The translations under genes and the position numbers were made by a program. Below are positions 24,444-31,963 of a stretch of DNA of 64,000 bases, one piece after another. Origin of the DNA: DATKJS01 sp964551995 (GTDB lineage Bacteria; Acidobacteriota; Aminicenantia; Aminicenantales; Saccharicenantaceae); NCBI GenBank assembly GCA_964551995.1, contig CAZKFD010000005.1, positions 1-64,000 on the forward strand, written 5' to 3'. Below the pieces are notes generated by a model, which did not search any database, was not told where the DNA came from, and was given only the letters and a program-made list of their open reading frames with translations. The stretch's first letter is position 1; every line of letters starts with the position of its first letter.

Positions 24444-25589
24444 ATGACAGATGAGGGACTCCAGCGGATCCTCATCAACCGGAGGGCCCTCGTCCATAAC
24501 ATTACCGAGTTCCGGCGCATTATCGGTCCGAAGCGGAAGTTCATGGCCGTCGTCAAGGCCAACGCCTACGGGCACGGGCTCCTTGAGGTCGCCCGGATCG
24601 CCGTGGAGAACGGCGTCGACTGGCTGGGGGTCAATTCCGTCGGCGAGGGCACGGCACTCCGGGCGGCGGGGATTCGCGTGCCGGTCCTTGTGCTCGGCTA
24701 TGTCCCTCTGGGCGGGCTGGAGGAGGCGGTGGCCCAGGACCTGAGACTCATCGTCTATAATAGGGAGACGGTCGCGCGGCTGGCCGCCGTCGCGCGCCGC
24801 CTGGGCAAGACGGCGCGGGTTCATGTCAAGGTGGAAACGGGTACTCGGCGCCAGGGGGTGGAGGCCGCGGAGGTCTGGCTCTTTGTCAGCGAGATCCGCC
24901 GCCGGGGAGGCCTCATTGTCGAGGGGCTGTCCTCGCACTTCGCTAACATCGAGGATACGACCAAGCACGATTATCCCCTGGTCCAGCTCGAGGCCTTCAA
25001 GGGGGCTTCGAGGAGGCTCCGGGCCCGCGGCGTGCGCGTCCCGGTCCGGCACATGTCGTGCACGGCCTCGACCATCCTCTTCCCGGAGACCGACTTCAAC
25101 ATGGCCCGCGTTGGCATCGGCCTCTACGGCTACTGGCCGTCCAAGGAGACGTATCTCTCCTGCCTTCAGACCAAGAGGAAACCTCTCCGGCTCGAACCCG
25201 TCCTCTCCTGGAAGGCCCGGATCGCCCAGGTCAAGCGCGTGCCTGCGGACGCCTTCATCGGGTACGGCTGCACCTACAAGACGACGAGGCCGACCATCCT
25301 GGCCGTCGTCCCCGTGGGCTACTTCGACGGCTACGACCGTGGGCTCTCCAACGCGTCACACGTCCTCGTCCGCGGACGGCGGGCCCCGGTCCGGGGCCGG
25401 GTGGCTATGGACTTTTTCATGGCCGATGTCACGGACATCCCGGGGGTGCGTCTGGAGGACGAGGTCACTCTTTTGGGCGGCGACGGCCGGGAGAAAATCC
25501 TGGCTGACGACCTCGCCGCGCTCGCCGGGACGATCTGCTACGAGATCCTGGCCCGGATCAATCCCCTCATCCCGCGGATCGTGGTCTAG
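24444..25589 (+). CDS. alr: Alanine racemase
   Basis: 381 residues. PLP enzyme making D-alanine for peptidoglycan. AVVKANAYGHG (36-46) holds the PLP lysine. The C-terminal beta-barrel domain has the catalytic tyrosine in GYGCTYKT and the motif GRVAMDFFMADVT. GGGGTTGAG precedes the ATG; the gene follows purA by 10 bases. Confidence 0.96.
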   Translation: MTDEGLQRILINRRALVHNITEFRRIIGPKRKFMAVVKANAYGHGLLEVARIAVENGVDWLGVNSVGEGTALRAAGIRVPVLVLGYVPLGGLEEAVAQDLRLIVYNRETVARLAAVARRLGKTARVHVKVETGTRRQGVEAAEVWLFVSEIRRRGGLIVEGLSSHFANIEDTTKHDYPLVQLEAFKGASRRLRARGVRVPVRHMSCTASTILFPETDFNMARVGIGLYGYWPSKETYLSCLQTKRKPLRLEPVLSWKARIAQVKRVPADAFIGYGCTYKTTRPTILAVVPVGYFDGYDRGLSNASHVLVRGRRAPVRGRVAMDFFMADVTDIPGVRLEDEVTLLGGDGREKILADDLAALAGTICYEILARINPLIPRIVV

Positions 25590-25636
25590 ACTCTGGGCGC
25601 CGAGAATCCGCCGGGCTTCGATCCGGCGGGCGACTG

Positions 25637-25645
25637 TGATAAGAT
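25637..25645 (+). promoter_or_regulatory. Extended -10 element before the DUF438 gene
   Basis: TG-A-TAAGAT (25637-25645), no good -35. A 7-bp GC hairpin (CCGCCGG...CCGGCGG) lies just upstream. Predicted +1 about 25652, 15 bases before the TTG start. Confidence 0.4.
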
Positions 25646-25666
25646 ATTTAGGAAGAAGGTGGATTC

Positions 25667-27157
25667 TTGATCCTCAAGCCGACAAGCCAGCTCGCCCCTC
25701 TGATCCAGGCTTATCCGTTCCTCCTCGAATTCCTGGCCGGGCTTTCGCCGAGCTTCCGGAAGCTGAAGAACCCAATCTTGCGGCGGACGGTGGGGAAGGC
25801 AGCGACGCTCGATCAGGCCGCCCGCATGGGCGATCTCCCGGTCGATCAGCTTCTCGAAGCCCTGTCCGCCGAGATCCGCCGAGTCACCGGTGAGAGTATC
25901 AAGGTGGAGGGGAGCCGGCCGGGGAAGGGCGGGGAGGCCTTCGGGGATCGCGCGGCGCGCAAGGAAGTCCTCAAGGGCATCATCCGCGATCTCCATCGGG
26001 GCGGCGACCCGGACATCCTGAAGAGGCGCTTGTCCGCCCTCGTTCATGACGTCTCTGGGGCGGAGATCGGTTCGATGGAACAAGAGCTCATCGCCGAGGG
26101 ACTTCCCGAGGCTGAAGTGAAGAAGCTCTGCGATGTCCACGTGCGGATCTTCGAGGACGCCCTCGAAGGCAGCAAAACGCCTGCCGCGGTTCCGGGCCAC
26201 CCGCTCCACACCATGACCGAAGAAAACCGCGCCCTCGCGGGGCTCATCGCCGAGGTCCGGGCCGCGCTCTCCCAGGTCCCTCCCGACCGCGCGGCTTCGG
26301 ACTGGAACGGACAGCGCCAGAGGCTTTCGGTCCTCATCGACTCCCTGGCCCAGGTCGAGAAGCACTTCCTGAAGAAAGAGAACCAGCTTTTCCCGCTTCT
26401 CGAGGCCCGGGGCATAAGCGGTCCCTCCAAGGTCATGTGGGCGATCCATGACGATATCCGCGCCCACCTGAAGGACCTCCGGGCGGCGCTCGAAAGCGGA
26501 GACAAAGACCGGACGCTCCGGGCAGCGAACCTCGTCCTCGGCGAGCTGTCGGACATGATCGCCAAGGAAGAGAAGGTCCTCTTTCCCATGAGTCTCGAGA
26601 CCCTCGACGAACGGGACTGGGCCCGTGTCAAACGCGGCGAAGAAGAGATCGGTTACGCCTGGGTCACCCCCGGAAAAGAATGGAGGCCGGTCGCGATCGG
26701 CGGCCGTGAAGGAGAAACCGTGAAGCCGACAGAAACGGAAACGACGAGCCCACTCTTCAACCTGGACACGGGATCGCTGACGCCCGAACTCGTCAACCTG
26801 ATCCTCAAGACCCTGCCGGTGGATGTCTCGTTCGTCGACGATACGGACACGGTCCGATATTATTCGGCGACCCGTGACCGGATCTTCACCCGGACGCCCG
26901 CGGTCATCGGCCGGAAGGTCCAGAACTGCCATCCCTCCAAGAGCCTCGACGCCGTGAACAGAATCCTCGAGGCGTTCAAAGCCGGGAAACGTGATGCGGC
27001 GGAGTTCTGGATCGAAACCGGCGGCAAGTTCGTCCACATCCGTTATTTCGCGGTCCGGGATGCTGCCGGTCGCTACCGGGGCTGCCTGGAAGTCACCCAG
27101 GACGTCACCCATATCCGGACCCTCAAGGGGCAGAAAAGACTCCTGGACTGGGAGTAG
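25667..27157 (+). CDS. DUF438 / hemerythrin-like / PAS domain protein
   Basis: 496 residues with a TTG start preceded by GAAGGTGG. Domains in order: a DUF1858-like N-terminus (about 1-90), DUF438 (about 95-165), a haemerythrin HHE domain (about 180-320; His in VEKHFLKKENQLF and the KEEKVLFP segment), and a C-terminal PAS domain (about 365-485, ending EVTQDVTHIR). Such proteins may sense oxygen, NO or redox state or help repair Fe-S centres. No output domain is present, so it is not a classical regulator. It is followed by a desulforedoxin-like gene. Confidence 0.88.
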   Translation: MILKPTSQLAPLIQAYPFLLEFLAGLSPSFRKLKNPILRRTVGKAATLDQAARMGDLPVDQLLEALSAEIRRVTGESIKVEGSRPGKGGEAFGDRAARKEVLKGIIRDLHRGGDPDILKRRLSALVHDVSGAEIGSMEQELIAEGLPEAEVKKLCDVHVRIFEDALEGSKTPAAVPGHPLHTMTEENRALAGLIAEVRAALSQVPPDRAASDWNGQRQRLSVLIDSLAQVEKHFLKKENQLFPLLEARGISGPSKVMWAIHDDIRAHLKDLRAALESGDKDRTLRAANLVLGELSDMIAKEEKVLFPMSLETLDERDWARVKRGEEEIGYAWVTPGKEWRPVAIGGREGETVKPTETETTSPLFNLDTGSLTPELVNLILKTLPVDVSFVDDTDTVRYYSATRDRIFTRTPAVIGRKVQNCHPSKSLDAVNRILEAFKAGKRDAAEFWIETGGKFVHIRYFAVRDAAGRYRGCLEVTQDVTHIRTLKGQKRLLDWE

Positions 27158-27194
27158 GGGTCTGGCCGTATCATCTTGCGGAAGGAGGAGAGTC

Positions 27195-27365
27195 ATGGCC
27201 GACAAGAAAGCCAAGACCAAAAAGGGCGAAGCCTACGAGTGCGGCGTGTGCGGCTACAGGGTCGTCGTCGACGAGGCCTGCGGCTGCGAGGAAGAGCACG
27301 TCTTCGTCTGCTGCGGAAAGCCAATGAAGAAGGCCGCGGCGAAGAAGCCGGCGCAGAAGAAATAG
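27195..27365 (+). CDS. Desulforedoxin-like small iron/zinc-binding protein
   Basis: 56 residues. A Lys-rich head, then YECGVCGYRVVVDEACGC and FVCCGKPM: a CxxC plus CC pattern like desulforedoxin and the N-terminal domain of desulfoferrodoxin. An additional CxC lies between, and the tail is rich in Lys and Ala. Good GGAGGAG ribosome site. Position after the haemerythrin/PAS gene suggests a redox role; partner unknown. A GC hairpin follows the stop (27367-27394) without a T-run. Confidence 0.8.
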   Translation: MADKKAKTKKGEAYECGVCGYRVVVDEACGCEEEHVFVCCGKPMKKAAAKKPAQKK

Positions 27366-27430
27366 GCGCTCCGGCCACGGCCGGAAAGAGCGCGCCGTCC
27401 GGCTAATCTTTACTAAATTTATAGGATTTA

Positions 27431-27459
27431 TTGTATCGGCCGCGAAATCCGTGTACAAT
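27431..27459 (+). promoter_or_regulatory. Promoter of the nfu-nifS-iscU unit
   Basis: TTGTAT (27431-27436), a 17-base spacer and TACAAT (27454-27459) in an AT-rich patch, predicted +1 near 27466, with a leader of about 75 bases. No IscR-type site was recognised. Confidence 0.55.
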
Positions 27460-27540
27460 TTTACATAGAGGCCCGAAAGACCCCGGGCGTATCTTCCGGA
27501 AAGGGGTTGACAGTCGGGCCTATCCCTCAAGGAGTACGGT

Positions 27541-27762
27541 ATGAAAGAGAAAGTCGAGCAAGCCCTGAACAGGATCCGTCCCGCCCTCCAAGGGGACGGC
27601 GGCGACGTCGAGCTCGTCGAGGTCAGCCCGGAGGGAGTCGTCCGGGTCCGGCTTACGGGCGCCTGCGGCGGGTGCCCCATGTCCCAGATGACGCTCAAGA
27701 TGGGGATCGAGAGGATCCTGAAAAAAGAGGTTCCAGAGGTCAAGAGCGTCGAGGCGGTCTGA
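27541..27762 (+). CDS. nfu: NifU C-terminal domain (Nfu-type) iron-sulfur carrier
   Basis: 73 residues, a stand-alone NifU C-terminal domain. GACGGCPMSQMTLK contains the CxxC (C42 and C45) that bridges a [4Fe-4S] cluster between two subunits for transfer to target proteins. AAGGAG lies 6 bases before the ATG. First gene of a block with nifS-like, iscU-like, tusA and nadA. Confidence 0.94.
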   Translation: MKEKVEQALNRIRPALQGDGGDVELVEVSPEGVVRVRLTGACGGCPMSQMTLKMGIERILKKEVPEVKSVEAV

Positions 27763-27826
27763 GCGCCCGGGAGCGGGAGCCGGCCGGCGCGGCGAGACGG
27801 GCGGGCCGGAGAAAGGGGAAGCAATC

Positions 27827-29005
27827 GTGAAAGCCTATTTCGATCATATCGCGGCGACGCCCCTTAACCCCGAAGCACTCCAGGCCATGCTCCCGTACCT
27901 GGGGGAGGTCTACGGCAATCCCCAGAGCCTGCATTCCACGGGCCAAAAGGCCCTGGCGGCCGTGGAGACGGCCCGGGAGGACGTCGCCGCGCTTCTCGGC
28001 GCCGAGAGCCAGGAAATCTATTTCACCTCGAGCGGCAGCGAGGCCAACAACTTCGCCCTCAAGGGCCTGGCCCAGGCCTACCAGGCCAAAGGCAAGCACA
28101 TCGTGGCCTCGGCGATCGAGCACCAGTCGGTCCTGAATCCCCTCAAAAGCCTGGAGAAGCTGGGTTTCACCTCGACCCTGGTCGCCGTCGACAGGACCGG
28201 TCTTATCGATCCGGCCGATGTCGCCAAGGCCGTAAGGAAGGACACCATCCTCGTCTCCATCATGACGGCCAACAGCGAGGTCGGGACGATCGAGCCTGTT
28301 GCCGAGATCGCTGCCGTGTGCCGCTCGAAGGGCGTGCTGTTCCACTCCGACGCCGTCGCCGCCGCTGGGTCAGTCCCCCTTGACGTGCAGACGCTCGGCG
28401 TGGACGCCCTGAGCCTGGCCGGAGACCAGTTCTACGGCCCCAAGGGTTCTGGGGCCCTTTTTTTGAAGAAGGGAACACGAATCCTGCCCCTCATCGAGGG
28501 CGGGATCCAGGAGAACGGCCGCCGGGCCGGGACCGAGAGCGTGGCCGGGATCGTCGGCCTGGGAAAGGCCGCGGCGGTTGCCAAGCGGGACATGGAGGCC
28601 CGAACGGCCCGGTTCCTACCGCTCAGGGACCGCCTGATCCGGGAGTTGCCCCGTCTCGTAGAACACGTCGTCCTCACCGGCCATCCGGAACGGCGCCTGC
28701 CCCACCACGCCAGCTTCTGCATCGAGTTCGTCGAGGGCGAGGGCATGCTACTGTTGCTGGACATGCAGGGGGTTTCGGCCTCCAGCGGCTCGGCCTGCAC
28801 GTCCAAGGCCTTGAAGGCCTCGCACGTGCTGCTGGCGATGGGCCTCGACCACGCCCTTGCTCAAGGGTCGCTCGTCTTCAGCATGATCGACGGGACGGGG
28901 CCGTCCGAGATTGACCATCTCCTCCGTGTCTTCCCTCCGGTGATCGAGCGCCTGAGAAAAATGTCCCCCCTCTATACGCAGTATCTGAAAGAGAGGAACA
29001 CATGA
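27827..29005 (+). CDS. nifS: Cysteine desulfurase homologue (NifS/IscS-like) lacking the PLP lysine
   Basis: 392 residues, GTG start. Fold-type I aminotransferase homologue of NifS/IscS. Seen: SSGSEANN (68-75), IEHQSVLNP (His99 stacks on PLP), HSDAV (Asp175) and the persulfide loop SSGSACTSK (Cys324). However, the PLP motif SxHKxxGPKG reads LAGDQFYGPKG: His and Lys are replaced by Asp200 and Gln201, and the usual Gln of DAxQ is Ala178. From memory, Archaeoglobus fulgidus IscS also lacks this lysine and is reported inactive as a desulfurase. This protein may be a scaffold or Cys-ligand donor. Its stop overlaps the iscU start. Confidence 0.9.
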   Translation: MKAYFDHIAATPLNPEALQAMLPYLGEVYGNPQSLHSTGQKALAAVETAREDVAALLGAESQEIYFTSSGSEANNFALKGLAQAYQAKGKHIVASAIEHQSVLNPLKSLEKLGFTSTLVAVDRTGLIDPADVAKAVRKDTILVSIMTANSEVGTIEPVAEIAAVCRSKGVLFHSDAVAAAGSVPLDVQTLGVDALSLAGDQFYGPKGSGALFLKKGTRILPLIEGGIQENGRRAGTESVAGIVGLGKAAAVAKRDMEARTARFLPLRDRLIRELPRLVEHVVLTGHPERRLPHHASFCIEFVEGEGMLLLLDMQGVSASSGSACTSKALKASHVLLAMGLDHALAQGSLVFSMIDGTGPSEIDHLLRVFPPVIERLRKMSPLYTQYLKERNT

Positions 29006-29580
29006 TGTACAGCGACAAAGTCATGGACCATTTCCAGAACCCCCGCAACGTCGGGACGATTGAGAACGCCGACGGGATCGGCCAGGTCGGGAACCCGGTC
29101 TGCGGCGACATGATGACGTTTTACATCAAGGTCAAGGACGACAAGCTCGCCGACGTCAAATTCCAGACCTTCGGCTGCGGCGCGGCCATCGCGGTGTCCA
29201 GCATGGTCAGCGAAATCGCCATCGGTAAGACCCTCGACGAAGCCATGAAGATCACGAACAGCCTCGTCGCCGAGGAGTTGGGCGGCCTGCCCAAGAACAA
29301 GCTCCATTGCTCGAACCTGGGGGCGGACGCCCTCCACGCGGCCATCGAGAACTACAGGAAGCGGCTGACGTCGCGGGGAGAGAAGGCCGAGCCCGAAGCC
29401 CCCGACCTTCACGAACACGAAGGAGCGGCCTGCCCTTACTGCGACGGCCCGCTCGACGAAGAGGCGGGGGAGTACTGCCGAGCCTGCCAGATCGAGCTCG
29501 AGGAGTGCCCGTCCTGCGGCGAAATCACGAAGAAGGACGCCGACGTCTGCATCCACTGCGGAGCACCGCTCAAGAAATAG
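29002..29580 (+). CDS. iscU: IscU-type Fe-S scaffold fused to a double zinc ribbon
   Basis: 192 residues. Residues 1-125 are an IscU/NifU-N scaffold with the three cluster cysteines (Cys34 in GNPVCGD, Cys59 in FGCGAA, Cys103 in LHCSNLGADA) and Asp36. Residues 141-192 add two CxxC...CxxC zinc ribbons (C144/C147/C159/C162 and C169/C172/C183/C186), joined by an acidic linker. The ribbons resemble those of archaeal and bacterial zinc-ribbon proteins and are not part of standard IscU. Translation is coupled to the nifS-like gene; the ATG at 29002 or the next codon may be used. Confidence 0.9.
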   Translation: MMYSDKVMDHFQNPRNVGTIENADGIGQVGNPVCGDMMTFYIKVKDDKLADVKFQTFGCGAAIAVSSMVSEIAIGKTLDEAMKITNSLVAEELGGLPKNKLHCSNLGADALHAAIENYRKRLTSRGEKAEPEAPDLHEHEGAACPYCDGPLDEEAGEYCRACQIELEECPSCGEITKKDADVCIHCGAPLKK

Positions 29581-29610
29581 AGGCCGTCCGCCACGGCCGG
29601 AGTTGCGATC

Positions 29611-29850
29611 GTGAAAGCCGACGTCACTCTTGATTGCTACGGACTTCAGTGCCCGATGCCTCTGATTCAGACTTCGAAGAAAATCAAGGAGATGAAGCCC
29701 GGCGAGGTCCTCGAGATTCTCTCCACCGACCCGGGAATCCGTCAGGACATGCCCGCCTGGTGCCGGAAGATGGGGCAGGAGTTCCTCGGGCTCGAGGAGG
29801 ACGGCGGGATATTCAAAGCCTATGTCCGGAAGACCGGGGAAAGGGGCTGA
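29611..29850 (+). CDS. tusA: TusA/SirA family sulfur carrier
   Basis: 79 residues, GTG start. The CPMP motif in CYGLQCPMPLIQTSKKI (Cys14) is the persulfide-carrying cysteine of TusA-family proteins. The family delivers sulfur for tRNA thiolation, molybdopterin and other uses. Neighbours (iscU-like upstream, nadA 8 bases downstream) suggest a role in sulfur transfer in the same unit. TusA paralogues are many, so the exact acceptor is unknown. Confidence 0.92.
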   Translation: MKADVTLDCYGLQCPMPLIQTSKKIKEMKPGEVLEILSTDPGIRQDMPAWCRKMGQEFLGLEEDGGIFKAYVRKTGERG

Positions 29851-29858
29851 GGGGTCGC

Positions 29859-30767
29859 ATGGACGAGACGCGCGTCCTCGAGCGGATCGGGAGCCTTCGC
29901 CGCCGGCGGAACGCCGTCATCCTGGCCCACAACTATCAGCCTCCCGAAGTGCAGGACGCGGCCGACTTCGTCGGCGATTCGCTCGAGCTCAGCCGAAAGG
30001 CCGCCGGGCTCGACGCGGAGCTTGTCGTCTTCTGCGGCGTGCACTTCATGGCCGAGACGGCCGCCGTGCTGTCGCCCGGCAAAAGGGTCGTCCTCCCGGA
30101 GCCGGCGGCGGGGTGCCCGATGGCGGACATGATCTCGGCCCGGGAGCTCCGGGCGTGGAGGGACAAGTACCCCGGCCGCAAGGTCGTCTGCTATGTCAAC
30201 ACGAGCGCCGCGGTCAAGTCCGAGAGCGACATCTGCTGCACCTCGTCGAATGCGGTCGCCGTCGTCGAATCCCTGGGCGAGGAGGAGGTCCTGTTCGTGC
30301 CGGACAGGAACCTGGCCGCCTACGTCGCCCGCGAGACGGGAAAGAGGATCGTCCCCTGGGACGGCTATTGCTATGTCCACGACAAGTTCCGGCCGGAGGA
30401 TATCCTGGCGAAAAAGGCGCTTCATCCCGGGGCCGAGGTCTGGGTCCATCCGGAGTGCCCTCCGGGCGTCGTCGATCTCGCCGATAGGGTCCTGTCGACG
30501 GGGAAGATGGTCGCCGAGGCCCGAGTGACGAAAGCGGCGGAAGTGATCGTCGGCACTGAGAAAGGAATCCTCCACCGCCTGCGGAAAGAGAACCTCGCCG
30601 TCGCATTTTATCCGGGCCGGGACGCAGCGCTCTGCGTCAATATGAAAATGATGACGCTGGAGAAGGTCCTGGACGCCCTGGACGACAAAGTGCCCGCGGT
30701 CGAGGTCCCGGCCGTAATCGCCGACAGGGCGCGCGGCGCCATCCAGGCCATGCTGAAAATTTCATAA
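29859..30767 (+). CDS. nadA: Quinolinate synthase
   Basis: 302 residues. [4Fe-4S] enzyme condensing iminoaspartate and dihydroxyacetone phosphate to quinolinate for NAD synthesis. LAHNYQPPEVQ near the N-terminus, EPAAGCPMAD, HPECPPGVVDLAD and the final CVNMKMMTLEKVL carry the conserved substrate and cluster cysteines. The ATG at 29859 is chosen; the upstream open frame only shadows tusA. Its Fe-S cluster gives a reason for being next to Fe-S genes. No nadB or nadC is here. Confidence 0.96.
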   Translation: MDETRVLERIGSLRRRRNAVILAHNYQPPEVQDAADFVGDSLELSRKAAGLDAELVVFCGVHFMAETAAVLSPGKRVVLPEPAAGCPMADMISARELRAWRDKYPGRKVVCYVNTSAAVKSESDICCTSSNAVAVVESLGEEEVLFVPDRNLAAYVARETGKRIVPWDGYCYVHDKFRPEDILAKKALHPGAEVWVHPECPPGVVDLADRVLSTGKMVAEARVTKAAEVIVGTEKGILHRLRKENLAVAFYPGRDAALCVNMKMMTLEKVLDALDDKVPAVEVPAVIADRARGAIQAMLKIS

Positions 30768-30779
30768 AGGAGATCATCA

Positions 30780-31283
30780 ATGAAGAAAATGACCGAAGAG
30801 AACGTCAGGGCCGCCCTGGCCGGAGAGAGCCAGGCCCATATCCGGTATCTGGCCTTCGCTGAGAAGGCCGCGGCCGAGAACCTTCCCAACATGGCCCGGG
30901 TGTTCAAGGCCAACGCCTACGCCGAACAGATCCACGCGACGAACCATCTTAAGACCCTGTCCGGGGTCGGCAGTACGAAGGAGAACGTCGCGGCGGCCGT
31001 GGGGGGGGAGAGCTTCGAGGTCGAGGAGATGTACCCCGCCTATCTCGTCGTGGCCGAGGCCCAGCAGGAAAAAACGGCCGCCATAAATCTCAACGCGGCC
31101 CTGCAGGCCGAAAAAGTCCACCGCGCCGCCTACCAGGCGGCCCTGAAGCCGGTGACGGGGGGAAAAGACATCCCCGCCCGCCCCCTCCATGTCTGCTCGA
31201 TGTGCGGCTTTACCATGGAGGGCGAGGCCCCAGAGAAGTGCCCGGTGTGCGGCACACCCCGGCAGCGGTTTGTCACGTTCTGA
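30780..31283 (+). CDS. rbr: Rubrerythrin
   Basis: 167 residues. An N-terminal ferritin-like di-iron domain (EENVRAALAGESQAHIRY; a second helix pair with EAQQEKTAA and EKVHRAAY) and a C-terminal rubredoxin-like domain with CSMCG and CPVCGTP. Reduces hydrogen peroxide with electrons from rubredoxin. AAAGGAG precedes the ATG, 12 bases after nadA. Confidence 0.96.
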   Translation: MKKMTEENVRAALAGESQAHIRYLAFAEKAAAENLPNMARVFKANAYAEQIHATNHLKTLSGVGSTKENVAAAVGGESFEVEEMYPAYLVVAEAQQEKTAAINLNAALQAEKVHRAAYQAALKPVTGGKDIPARPLHVCSMCGFTMEGEAPEKCPVCGTPRQRFVTF

Positions 31284-31404
31284 CGCTCGGGGACGGGCGC
31301 CCGCTCTTCCGGGTGAGGAGTGCGGCACCCGCGGCCGTCATGAGGACGGCCCATTCTCATTCAACGGCCCCGGAGGCGAGCGGCCGGGGCCGAGGGAGGT
31401 CGCG

Positions 31405-31914
31405 ATGGCGCTCGATGCCGGATTGAAGCCCTGGGAGATCCTCAGCGTCGGCATCCGCTCGGAGGTCGACGCGGCGGGGTTCTATACCCGTCTCCAGGCG
31501 CGGGTGAAAAATGTCGTCCTCATCCAGAAGCTCAAGTTCCTGGCCCTGGAGGAGGAGCACCACAGGAAGATTCTCGAGCGGCTGTTCCACGAAAAATACT
31601 CCGACAGGGCCCGGGGGGCCCCCGAGGCCTCGTGGATGCCGCCGATCGCCGCGACGCTCGGGGACAACCCCACCGTGGCGGCCCTTTTCCAGGCCGCCCT
31701 CAAGGCGGAGGAGGCGGCGGAGCGGTTCTACGAAGACGCCAGCGGGCGCGTCGCGGACGAAGGGAGTCGGAAGATGCTCGGCTACCTGGGGCGCGTCGAG
31801 CGCAGCCACCAGGCGATGATCAAGTCCGAGATCGATCTCCTCGAGAAGTTCCCGGATTATTATAATGTCGAAGACTTCCACATCGGCGAGGACCTCTTTC
31901 ACGTCGGTCCCTGA
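31405..31914 (+). CDS. Ferritin-like/rubrerythrin-related protein
   Basis: 169 residues, a four-helix ferritin-like fold with EVDAAGFYTR, EEEHHRKIL, KAEEAAERFY and ERSHQAMI supplying the di-iron ligands. No rubredoxin domain. The tail has DYYNVEDFHIGEDLF of unknown role. GAGGGAGG precedes the ATG at 31405. It is the third ferritin-like protein in the window; possible oxidative-stress or iron-handling role, not assignable further. Confidence 0.85.
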   Translation: MALDAGLKPWEILSVGIRSEVDAAGFYTRLQARVKNVVLIQKLKFLALEEEHHRKILERLFHEKYSDRARGAPEASWMPPIAATLGDNPTVAALFQAALKAEEAAERFYEDASGRVADEGSRKMLGYLGRVERSHQAMIKSEIDLLEKFPDYYNVEDFHIGEDLFHVGP

Positions 31915-31963
31915 TCCGGGACCGGCGGCCCGGCAGAGGGCCCCTCGCAGACAAGGAGGAGCC

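Noticed and set aside
27507..27512. Second TTGACA before nfu
   Set aside because: No -10 at 15-19 bases; the AAGGAG ribosome site occupies the region. The promoter at 27431-27459 fits better.
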